The notes under the pieces were generated by a model. The model searched no databases, was not told where the DNA came from, and was given only the letters and a program-made list of their open reading frames with translations. A program made the position numbers and the translations under genes. DNA of 64,000 nt. Origin: Haliotis asinina. Taxonomy: Eukaryota; Mollusca; Gastropoda; Lepetellida; Haliotidae. This document shows positions 33,197-42,662 of the stretch, in pieces (within the stretch, counting starts at the first letter, position 1; each line of letters starts with the position of its first letter). Location of the stretch: assembly GCF_037392515.1 (NCBI RefSeq), contig NC_090295.1, forward strand, positions 17,517,501 through 17,581,500, read 5' to 3'.

Positions 33197-36100
33197 TCAA
33201 TGGCCCTCATAGAACTTTGGGATCTGATCCCCTGTTAGTGTGAATCTCTCCGTTCCGTCCTTCGTGATGGAGGCTAGGCGGACAACACCACCGCTGGAAC
33301 CATCTCTGTTCATGGCAAGTGACAAAGCTGAAAGTACGTACAAATCACAAATAAACATTTGCATGGACTACACTGAAAATTATGGAGGAAAACATGAGCT
33401 ATACCTTAATTTCTTGATTTTTGACATTGATCAGTCCTAGTGAGGCATTATCAAAATGACAACACCAGCAACAAGAAGATGGTCTGTAAATCATTCAGTC
33501 TGGACCAGACAATCCAGTTATCAAAAACATGTGCATCAGTCTATGCAACTGGGATACAATAACCTGTCAGCCATGTGAGTCTGACCATCTGATCCTGTTA
33601 TCTGCTTCTCATGAGAAGCATTCCTACACAAGATCAAATGTCATCATCAACACATACATTAGAACTACTCAACAGGATTTCTCAGCCAGCTACAAGCTGC
33701 TTGTGGAACTTTTTTAGGGATACCAACAGCCTTCAGTGTTTTGAAGTTACTGACAGTTTGGGTCACTTTCATTTAGACACCAAAAGCTTGTGGGGACATT
33801 GTTTTTGAGTCACTAGTCAGGCTGAGTTGATCAATGCAAGAGCTGTACTGTACTGGATGACTGCAAGAAAAATTACCCTGAGGCCAAAGGTATTTGCTCA
33901 TAATATCAATCAGTGATTTGATATTTACAGAATATGGTCAGCAGCTACAGTTAATATGGCCTACGTTTCATGAAACTGCAACCATTATTGTATCCTTGGA
34001 CTCATATTTGTCAATATTTTCAGGAGAGTTCAGTCATAGTGTATGCTTGATAAGAAGCAATTATAGCCTCTGGACAGAGGTCAAAGTTGCAAACTGTTTA
34101 CCGTTTGCTACAAACTGCAGACATTCCTCCTTGGACAGTCCAGGTTTGAACTGAGAGTCAACATAGCCATACAAATAGGTACTGCCTGATCCACCAATAG
34201 CAAATGGTTGTCTCACCAGCATACCACCAAGGGGAATAGAAAACACCTGCAAACAGGACCACACAACAATATTGAGTGAGTGAGTGAGTTGAGTTTTATG
34301 CCGCACACAGCAATATTCCAGTTATATGATGGCAGCCTGTAAATAATATCGAGTCTGGACCACACAATCCAGTGATCAACAGCATGAGCATCAATCTGTA
34401 CAACTGAGAACCAATGACCTGTGTCAAACAAATCAGCGAACCTGACCACCTGATCTCATTAGTCGCCTCTTACGACAAGCAGAATCGCCTCTTATGGCAA
34501 GCATGGGTTGTTGAAGACCTATTCTACCCCAGACCTTCTCGGATTCCACACAACTTTGGAGTATAGTGAGTAGGTCATAAGTGAGTACAGTTTTCGGATA
34601 TTTTAAGCAATATTCCAGCAATATCATGGAAGGGGACATCAGAAATGGGGTTCACACGTTGTACCCACGCAGGGAACCGAACCAGGGTCAAGTGTCCACA
34701 TATCTATCGTGTTGTTCAACTAACAGCATGTAATATAAGATTTACTGTTTCATTGGTAATGGTCAGGCTAGCTATTCTCGAACCGTTCGTAGCCCTACAA
34801 ATTCTTAAGCCCATTCTTAAGACATTGGCTACGATCACAGTTAAGAATTCTTAAGGCTATGAACGTTTCGAGAATAAGGGCCCAGTAGTAATACCAGTAA
34901 CATTTTTCTGAACCCAACTTTTAGTGCATTTTATCCTAAGAGTCCTTATTTTCAAATGATGCTAGTTATTCTGAGGGGTGGTCATATTTATTAAAATGTA
35001 TTTTAGACATTTAAATACTTACCTTTCCATAGGGCGTTCTGGGGGGTTAATATTACATAGGGTCATCATCAACTCACCTGTCCCCCTTCTCGCTTATCCC
35101 AGCCCCCGACGATGATGCCCGCTGAGAGGTTGTCACGGTGTTCGTAACACAGGTCTCGGAATACATTGGCTGCTGTCTTCACCTCCGGCTCCTCGCCCAT
35201 TTCCATTCTGAGAGAAAATAGAAAATAGTTTTATACACATCTATTTTGGAATAATTTCAATGTCGATTATTGGAAAACAAAAAACTCTACAAATTTGCGA
35301 GAAGACATTAACGAAGACCCACTTGTAGAAGTTGAGATGGTATTTGACAATGTCTGCAACTGCTTGTGTGTCAGCTGCAGAACCAGATCTGCAGCAGTAG
35401 ATATAGTCGGTCACCTTCGTCAACTTATCAGTCACTCGGTTGGCAATGAAAGATCTGAAACATGCGAAGCATCAACATTTAAAGATCTGATTAGCTACTA
35501 CGAGTGTGCTGGCGACAGTGAGAACCTCAAACTGTTACTTAAAGTAAAGTCCTCTTGCTTTTCTACACAGCCAGTGCAAAAGGCTAATCCTAATTTGTTC
35601 AAGCGAGCATAACTGCATGAACAGGTATGAGACATTGTATGCACTGATATTTGTTTATGTGTAATCAAGGAAGATTATGTCTGATGCCTACTATGTTCAT
35701 TTCTTTGTAATTTCTTTGTACATTTCTTTGTACACATGGCCCGTGGTTCAGATATCCGAAATTTCGCTTATCTGGACAATCTCAATAACAACACAAGCGT
35801 TCGGATAAACAGGGGGCTTGACTGTATATAAGGAAATGCTTCTATATATTTTTATGAGTATCCTAACACACTGAACTGATTGCAAAAGTGGGGCTGGAGT
35901 GTTTAGAATGAGCTGCCTTGTCTAAGGCACCAGAGCTTGAGGTGATCTGATCAAGCCTACCTGTGATCAGTGTAAAGGGTCAACTATGTGTGCAGATTCT
36001 TTCAGTGTATCACAACCCTTGGTGTACAGTACACAATCCTGTGCACTTAAAAGAACCCACGAATCCGTTGGTACATGACATGGTTGCCACAGAAATACAT

Positions 36101-38543
36101 GCATAAAACTTGGAAGAATTTGTCTAGTGTCTGCAAGAGCTGCATGAACTATGATCCCAGGGAGTTGAAACTGATAATACCACATGATGTTGAGGCTGAC
36201 ATAACGTGATCTAGGGAAAAAACAAAGCACCTTTGCACAGCTGCGCTGGATACAGGCGCTATACAAATGTTTAGAGTTGTGATGATTAATCGATACGCAA
36301 GTTATCACGATTCAAGAGCTGCACGATACGATACAGCGATACGAATGTCATGTATCGATCTAACACGATACTTACATACTTAGCAGTCTACGAAAACTGT
36401 CTCCCACTTCCATTTAGATTTTCGTGGAAAATATTGCCATGGACATGCTCCGACTGAGATAATTTTCACAAATTTATTTTGTTATCTGTGCAAAAAAGTC
36501 AGCTGTGCCAATGTTGATCACTGCTGTTCCATTTTTTGGGGAAACACTACTTTTCTGACACATGCTAAACATTTTTAATAAAATGTCTTCCATGATGACG
36601 TGTTTTATTTTTCTTGGGAGAAGAATACCTTCTCTGTAATGATAGCTTAACAGCACATTATTTCCAGTACTTCTATTTTTCTGTATACAAGGACAAAATA
36701 TTGTGATACGTATCATATCATATGTATCAGACTACCAGTATCGTGATAGGTATCGTATCGTGGCATGGGCATATTGTCACAACTCTACAAATGTTAGTAT
36801 AATAATAAAATAATAATGTCTTTACATTTATGAATGTCAATGAACATCATGAAAGCATAACAATAGGAGACAGTTTTATTTTACTGTTTCGCTGAGCCAG
36901 GTTTTATGTCGTTTGTAGCAATATTCTAGCAGCATTATGGTGGGTGCACTTGAAATGGACTTCTTTTAGTACCTGTGCAAAAAGTGAGTGAGTGAGTGAG
37001 TGAGTTTAGTTTTACATGAGCATCGATCTGAGCAATTGCGAACCGATGACATGTGTCAAACAAGTCAGCGAGTCTGACCACCCAATCCCGCTAGTTGCCT
37101 ATTATGACAAATATAGTCGCCTTTTATGACAAGCATGGGTTGCTGAAGGCCTATACTCCCCGGGACCTTCATGGGTCTCTCCAAAAACAAACCCAAGCAT
37201 TTGGTGTAATGAACAAATTCTAACAGCTGGGCTAAGCCAGCATCTCTGTGTTTTTGTAAATGTAAAAATATCCCAAAGTAAACCATTTACCCTGTAGTTG
37301 TTCTGGAGTCTGCTCCAATCACCACTCCACCATCAAACTCAACTGCTGCTATTGTTGTCTGAAATCATATGAAGGAGATAAACATATGAAGGAGAGAACT
37401 GCGGAAAAAGTTTTGACTATTCTAACTTCTTGTCGGTAAACAAGGTTACAAGGTTTCAATTCATTTTGAAACCACAGACTGATCTATCAGGAGTAGTAAT
37501 TTTTAACTTCATCATAGAATTTACCTGCCTCCTAGGACCTAAGATGGGCTAATTAGCATGCATAGTGAGAGAGCGGATTTGGGGTGGGGGGGGGGGGTGG
37601 GGTGTGTTCCCCTCTTTTAACATGTTTAATGAATATTCCAGCAATATCATGACAAGGGGACACCAGAAATGGGCTTCACACATTGTGTCCACAAGGCAAA
37701 GTAGCATGCATAGAGAATCTAACTTAGCAATACTATTCATGGGACCTCAGGCAAAAATTACCAAATAATCAGAGTCTCTTTCACTAATGATCATCATCTG
37801 AATGTTTACATCATATAGTATTTATATTTCTCTGTTGAAATTCATTGAATTCTTATGTATGATTCTTATTTCAAATTACATTAATTTGCTAAACAGAAAG
37901 GCAGCTAGGCCAAACATTAACTCAGAACTAATACTAGGCTCAGAAACTAAGGGGTACCTTGCCAAAATGTAAAAGTATGCTTAACTTGGAAGAAGCGTCT
38001 CAATGGACTGTGTAAGGTTTTACATTGAACAAGATTTTTAAAACTAATAAAACTAATCATTGTATTGGGGTATCTCACTGGAGATAGGATCCAAGGATTA
38101 ATGAAAGAGTTACGAGTACTTCAACCAAACGTTAAATTCAGAAAATGTGTTTGTTGTCTAATGGATATCTTACATTGATCTCAATAAGAACCTCAAAAGA
38201 ATACGACATAAACCTAACAGAAAACATTGGGATCTTTAATCACACAGCAAGTTCAACATTTTCTCAAAGACAAGACCTTCGTCACTATGACCGTGCTTCG
38301 AACAAATGACAATGCACGATGAGGGTAAGGAAATCTCAGCCTCAGGAGCGAGCATGTGAATGGCGAGGACGCATCATATCATTGATATCACGAACGTACA
38401 CCTGCTTTTAACATATGTCGCCTGTCCCTGTATATACTTACACCAGTTGTAAGTTCTGCATTCAGCCAGTCTGGTGTTAAATCGCCGTTCACGGCAGAAG
38501 AAGACCCTGCACCAAACTTGCTGGTCATCATGGTTGCAGCCAT
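33197..38543 (-). CDS. PSMB6: PSMB6, proteasome subunit beta-1 (caspase-like), six exons
   Basis: Catalytic beta-1 subunit of the 20S proteasome; cleaves after acidic residues. Exons in gene order: 38543-38442, 37358-37291, 35454-35323, 35207-35078, 34246-34102 and 33327-33197; 235 codons (human 239). Every intron is GT-AG and all phases join. The 34-residue propeptide ends TTG and the mature chain starts [11 protein letters not shown], so Thr35 is the catalytic Thr1. Asp17 (GADSRTTTG) and Lys33 (NRVTDK) of the mature numbering are present, as is Arg45 ([11 protein letters not shown]), the S1 residue behind acidic preference. Other family blocks: [46 protein letters not shown] and GDQIPKFY. 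The start [10 protein letters not shown] matches human MAAT and has A at -3 and G at +4; an upstream in-frame ATG at 38597 has a weaker context. Introns hold SINEs, a foldback element and a hAT element. No AATAAA was seen shortly after the stop. Confidence 0.97.
33478..33620 (-). mobile_element. SINE-B internal fragment, PSMB6 intron 5
   Basis: GGTCTGTAAATCATTCAGTC, TGGACCAGACAATCCAGTTA, then GTGAGTCTGACCATCTGATC. Lacks both ends; same strand as the gene. Confidence 0.75.
34274..34543 (-). mobile_element. SINE-B, near full length, PSMB6 intron 4
   Basis: From GTGAGTGAGTGAGTTGAGTT to ACCCCAGACCTTCTCGG with all internal blocks. Same orientation as the gene and only about 30 bp from the exon 5 acceptor (34247). 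Target duplication is not clear. Confidence 0.88.
34575..34695 (-). mobile_element. SINE-A, diverged, PSMB6 intron 4
   Basis: AGCAATATTCCAGCAATATC, GACATCAGAAATGGGGTTCA and ACGCAGGGAACCGAACCAGG in order. Confidence 0.75.
34770..34883. mobile_element. Foldback element, PSMB6 intron 4
   Basis: Left ATTCTCGAACCGTTCGTAGCC; the right end GGCTATGAACGTTTCGAGAAT is its inverted repeat with two differences. Inside, AATTCTTAAG-type palindromes recur. Ends in AAGGGCCC, as in the other GGGCC-end copies. Confidence 0.72.
35740..35829. mobile_element. pogo/Tigger-like short element remnant, PSMB6 intron 2
   Basis: GCGTTCGGATAAACAGGGGG then CTTGACTGTA at the right reads in reverse as CAGTCAAGCCCCCTGTTTAT, the terminal sequence type of pogo-like elements, next to TA. 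The left side has the partner TCCGAAATTTCGCTTATCTG, but its terminus is decayed. Confidence 0.5.
36272..36787. mobile_element. hAT-type non-autonomous element with 8-bp target duplication, PSMB6 intron 2
   Basis: Ends TAGAGTTGTGA and TCACAACTCTA are perfect 11-bp inverted repeats, followed inward by weaker inverted similarity rich in ATCGATAC and CGATACGATAC. The perfect 8-bp direct repeat CAAATGTT flanks it (36264-36271 and 36788-36795). Terminal sequence and duplication length fit hAT. No transposase frame. Confidence 0.88.
36897..36975 (-). mobile_element. SINE-A 3' half, PSMB6 intron 2
   Basis: GTTTTATGTCGTTTGTAGCA, ATATTCTAGCAGCATTATGG and TGCACTTGAAATGGACTTCT. The head is missing. Confidence 0.65.
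36986..37185 (-). mobile_element. SINE-B with internal deletion, PSMB6 intron 2
   Basis: The tail GTGAGTTTAGTTTTAC joins directly to ATGAGCATCGATCTGAGCAA, skipping about 110 bp (the CCGC to CAAC segment). The head is complete to CCCCGGGACCTTCATGGGTC. Confidence 0.88.
37581..37602 (+). other. G-run, quadruplex-capable, PSMB6 intron 1
   Basis: GGGGT, twelve consecutive G, then TGGGG. On the PSMB6 coding strand this is a C-run. Confidence 0.6.
37621..37700 (-). mobile_element. SINE-A 3' fragment, PSMB6 intron 1
   Basis: GAATATTCCAGCAATATCAT, GGGGACACCAGAAATGGGCT and TCACACATTGTGTCCAC. Confidence 0.75.
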
Positions 38544-38546
38544 TTT
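38536..38546 (-). promoter_or_regulatory. YY1-like motif over the PSMB6 start codon
   Basis: AAAATGGCTGC contains the initiator ATG and fits the AANATGGCNGC consensus of YY1, which often lies at transcription or translation starts. Function is inferred. Confidence 0.3.
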
Positions 38547-39429
38547 GTTTGTTGCGGGACTTGAGTGCAAGGGACGTAACTTCTTGCAAAGCTCCATGCA
38601 GCGTTCATCTTACATCCGTCATGGAGTAGAATCACCATGCATCAATACTTAAATTAAGTATGTTCTTAAATAACAAACCATATTGGGCAACTGAAATTCA
38701 CTAGTACATGTTATATCTGTATAAATGGTGTTTTTTTTTGTTGTTCACTTTCTTGATGTATTGTCCCCTTTTGTACATTGGACTTAAATTATTTTTTCCT
38801 ACTTTCTGAAGTGAAATATCAACAGCCAAACGTATTCAGTCATTGTAAACCTTCACGTTTCCACATTTTCAAAAATTAAAAATAATTAAACTTCCCGATG
38901 GTCCAATTTAATCAATTGTCAACGCATACGTTCTAAAACGTAAAATCTGATCGAAACTTTGAAAAGCATGTTGAAATATGGTTTTGTTAGCATTTCTCTT
39001 GAACGAAGACAATCTGACACTGTGGTGGGCAGCACGCATTGGAAGGGGTTTTAAACAGATTCTGGGAACAAACCTTACCAGAAACTCAGAAACGACTTGA
39101 GTACGATTGTTTGAATGGAGATGGTAGATATTATATTTAAAAATTCAACGTCTACTGTAAACTATTCGCTTGCGACGATTGCAACGTCTTGTGATTGCAA
39201 CGTTTTGTGATTGCAACAAAGGGTCGGGGATGTGTGATGTGTGTGTGTGATGACGATGTTTATTTAGAAGCATGTACAATTTGAGAGACTCTGTGACAGT
39301 ATCTGTTAATCCTCTTTGCATCTTGCTTTCATTTCATACCGGAAATAGTATTCGTTTTCCTTCGTTCAACACATCATCTGTGGTATGTACCAGTGCCATT
39401 ATCTGTAATTAACATTCACTCTTTCATTA
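38547..39429. other. Upstream of PSMB6; no other gene seen
   Basis: Presumed PSMB6 promoter at its left edge. The rest is AT-rich with GCAACGTTTTGTGATTGCAA-like short repeats near 39170-39220. Confidence 0.35.
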
Positions 39430-39660
39430 ACTCTAGGAAATAATACCCGTTATTCTTTCTTGCCTTCCAGGAATTAGTACCCGTTTTACCCCGAGGTAAA
39501 CTCAGTCTTTCTGGCCCTCCAGGAAATAATACCCGTTATTCCTCGAGGTAAATTTAGTCTTTCTTTACTTCCAGGAAATAGTCCCCGTTATTCCCCGAGG
39601 TAAACCCAGTCTTTCCTGCCTTCCAAGAAATAGTGTCGGTTATTCAGTACAGAAACGTCG
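39430..39660 (+). repeat. 52-bp tandem repeat, about four copies
   Basis: CCAGGAA(A/T)TA starts units at 39467, 39519, 39571 and 39623 (the last reads CCAAGAAATA), exactly 52 bp apart. Each holds ACCCGTTATTCC, CGAGGTAAA and CAGTCTTTC. Confidence 0.9.
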
Positions 39661-39821
39661 ATGTATACAGAACTACTTGTGTGATATTTAACGGATTTTT
39701 CATTCCTTATGAAAACAGTTTTCAGTTTTAGAGTGTGACTTGAGTAATACAAGTATGAGTCTCAAGCCAAATACGACCCGTGAAGATCCAGTGAGAAATG
39801 ATCTTCAATTACCCACACTGG

Positions 39822-40030
39822 TAAAGGCGCGACTAAAGGGATCGTGTGGTCAGCCTCGCTGACTTGGATGACACGTCATCTTATTTCAGCTGCGTAGATC
39901 AATGCTCATGCTGTTGATCACTGGATTGTCTGGACCAGACACGATCATTTACAAACCGCCTCCATATAGCTGGAATATTGCAGAGTGCGACGCAAAACTG
40001 AACTCACTCACCTACCCACTCACTCACTCA
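39822..40030 (+). mobile_element. SINE-B, 5' truncated
   Basis: GGCGCGACTAAAGGGATCGT, then TCAGCCTCGCTGACTTGGAT, GATTGTCTGGACCAGACACG and AGAGTGCGACGCAAAACTGA, ending in ACTCACTCACTC. Confidence 0.9.
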
Positions 40031-40320
40031 AGCAAATGCGTGAGCGGAAGCAGGCATGCAGTAACTGTCAGCGAGACAGCAAACTGAGTTACGGACCAGC
40101 ATTTGTTAAAGCGAGGGGGAATCCCATAGCTTCTGTCCTCGTTCATAAACCTGACTGAAACCTTGCGTCTAACGTGTGTGTTCATGTGTATGTACTATCA
40201 AGTACTTGGACGTACAAGAATTATTGTTGTTTGTTGACTAAAAACGGCAACCATCCCTATTTGTTCAGGTAAAATGCATCAAACACAATAATTGCTACTC
40301 CATTCATGTCAACTGTTTTA

Positions 40321-40581
40321 TGACCCGTGAAGGTCCGGGGTAGAATAGGCCGTCAGCAACACACGCTTACAATAAAAGGCAACTCTGCTTGTTGTAAGAG
40401 GCAACTAACGGGATTGGGTGGTCAGCCTCGATGACTTGGTTGACACATGTCATTGGTTCCCAGTTGCGAAGATCGATGCTCATGCTGTTGATCACTGGAT
40501 TGTCTGGTCCAGACTCCATTATTCACTGACCGCCGCGATATAGCTGGAATATTGCTGAGTGCGGCGTAAAACTAAACTCAT
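40321..40581 (+). mobile_element. SINE-B, near full length
   Basis: From GACCCGTGAAGGTCCGGGGT through CATATAGCTGG-equivalent CGATATAGCTGGAATATTGC to AAACTAAACTCATC. It lacks the usual ACTC run. Confidence 0.92.
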
Positions 40582-40633
40582 CATCGTTATCATAGTCATG
40601 CTATTCCCGTCTATTTGTTGTCATTGACTTGAT

Positions 40634-40776
40634 GAGGGGCGGCGAAGCAGCCAAGATCCGGGTTCGATTCCGTAAATTGGGTATTTTGTGTAAGCCCATT
40701 TCTGGTGTCACCGATGTGATATTGTGGGAATATATTGCTAAAAGCGGCGTAGAACTACACTCACTCACTCATTCAC
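40634..40776 (+). mobile_element. SINE-A, head shortened
   Basis: CAAGATCCGGGTTCGATTCC, AGCCCATTTCTGGTGTCACC and AAAAGCGGCGTAGAACTACA in order; the A-box side is decayed. Confidence 0.85.
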
Positions 40777-41127
40777 GTGGTACCCAGTTAACTACTTTTT
40801 ATCTGTACCAATGACTGGTGTCAACTCTCGTATTCCCTGGCGCTAACAAAGACAGAACGACTGAACCACCTTCACCCCTGTGTGTGAAGGCGTGGAGTGT
40901 TTTTAGCAATATGTGCTGACTTTGACATTTCTCATGTCCAGGTCAATTAGAAAATGTTGTGTCATAAATCCAGGTGTAATGGTGACGGTTAGTCCATGAA
41001 CGTCACAACCCACAACAGCCTTGTCGTATGACTTGATTAAATTGAATAACAATTCTTTTATTGTTTCATGTTTCAGCAACATGTATGGTTACCTTCTTTA
41101 ATACTTTAATACAAAATATACCATGAA

Positions 41128-41282
41128 CCAATATATCTAGTTCAGTGATTAAAGCGTTTACTCGTCACGCAGAAAACCCGGTGTCGATTCCCCATATGGG
41201 TACAATGTGCGAAGTCCAATTCTGGTGTAACCCGCAGTGACGTTACTGGAACATCGCTAAAAGCGGCCTAAAACTAGACTCA
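41128..41282 (+). mobile_element. SINE-A, full length, diverged
   Basis: TCTAGTTCAGTGATTAAAGC, CCCGGTGTCGATTCCCC, GTACAATGTGCGAAGTCCAA and AAAAGCGGCCTAAAACTAGA in order. Confidence 0.87.
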
Positions 41283-41802
41283 AATGGAATTCGTGCAGAT
41301 ATAAGCGTGAAGCGGACATAAAAGCCCGAATCTGTCAAATGGTTTGGCGTTAAAGTAATGAGTTCTCAAAAGCAACCAACGGCGTGGCCCAAAAATTAAA
41401 AAAACATACGAGCTGGTTAATTTTTCAGTGACTCTGCTTCATTTGCTTTAACACAGCAGTAGACAAATCAACTATTATATTTAGTCCACGACTTCCAGTA
41501 ATTAAATAATCGATCTATTTGAATAGCATCTTCCGTCGAGTAACAAAGAAACGAAACCAGTTGACATGCAAGTAACCCTGGGGGTGAACACACATCACAA
41601 ACGTTCGAATACATATTTACCATACGGCAGATGAAGCGATTATTTTATTTGTAGAACTTTGTTGAACAAAAATAGTCTTTACTCTTTGGAAAAGCTTCAG
41701 GTGACCATAATCTTTCAGGCAAAATGCATTCAGAAAGTATATTTTAAAAACAAATGCGTCATCACACCATGCATGGCTTCGAGTTGCTCCTCGAAGTTCT
41801 GG

Positions 41803-42074
41803 GTGAGTGAGTGAGTGAGTTTAGTTTTACGTAGCACTTAGCAATATTCCAGCTATATGGCGACGGTCTGTAAATAATCGAGTCTGGACCAGACAATCCA
41901 GTCATCAACAACATGAGCATCGATCTGCGCAATGGGGAACCGATGACGTGTGTCAACCAAGTCAGCTAGTCTGACCACCCGATCCCGTTAGTCGCCTCTT
42001 ACGACAAGCATAGTCACCTTTTATGGCAAGCATGGGTTGCTGAAGGCCTATTCTACCCCGGGACCTTCACGGGT
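41803..42074 (-). mobile_element. SINE-B, full length with target duplication
   Basis: The cleanest copy in the window. The flanking direct repeat CGAAGTTCTGG (11 bp) is at 41792-41802 and 42075-42085, which fixes the element at 272 bp from GACCCGTGAAGGTCCCGGGG to the GTGAGTGAGTGAGT side. Confidence 0.96.
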
Positions 42075-42159
42075 CGAAGTTCTGGAGATAAATGGGTTAT
42101 GGGTTTTCGTGACAGAAAGAAGAAATAATTATCTAAATAACTCTCGTGAAGATCATCGT

Positions 42160-42330
42160 ATTCCAATCGCGTAGACTGATGCTCATGCTGTTGACCACTG
42201 GATTGTCTGGCCCAGGCTCGAGTACTTACAGACCTACCTACATACCTGCCTGCCTGCCTGCCTGTCAGCCCGAACGCCTGCCCCCTGCCTGCCTGCCTGC
42301 CCACCCGCCTGCCTGCCTGCCTGCCTGCCG
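42160..42330 (+). mobile_element. SINE-B fragment running into a (CCTG)n microsatellite
   Basis: 42160-42235 has AATCGCGTAGACTGATGCTC and GGATTGTCTGGCCCAGGCTC. The element then dissolves into CCTA/CCTG repeats up to 42330 instead of continuing to its tail. Confidence 0.8.
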
Positions 42331-42402
42331 TGTCAGAGCTCACTGTACCTTCGTTTGCTGACCTGGTTGATTCATTTCACTATAAACCAGTTACAAAGAC
42401 AT

Positions 42403-42480
42403 ATGTCAATCACAGGATTATCTGGTACATATACGATTATTTACAGACTGCCTTCTATAGGCATACAGCAGTATGATAAA
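42403..42480 (+). mobile_element. SINE-B fragment
   Basis: TGTCAATCACAGGATTATCT, then GATTATTTACAGACTGCC. It covers the same part of the element as the fragment at 42160, so it is a separate copy. Confidence 0.65.
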
Positions 42481-42503
42481 ATTTACTATGGGCTTCTTTC
42501 AGG

Positions 42504-42662
42504 GACGGTGGGATAATCAAGTGGTCAACGTTCGTCGTCACGCTGAAGACCCGGGTTCACTTTCCCATACAGGTATAATACGTGAAACCTATTTCTGTAG
42601 TCCCCCTCCCTGATATAGCTGGAATATTGCTTAAACAAAACTCCTTCCCTCACTCGCTCACG
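42504..42662 (+). mobile_element. SINE-A, full length, diverged
   Basis: TCAAGTGGTCAACGTTCGTC, ACCCGGGTTCACTTTCCC, CCTATTTCTGTAGTCCCCC and GATATAGCTGGAATATTGCT. The GATATAGCTGG box is of SINE-B type in an otherwise SINE-A copy. Confidence 0.85.
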
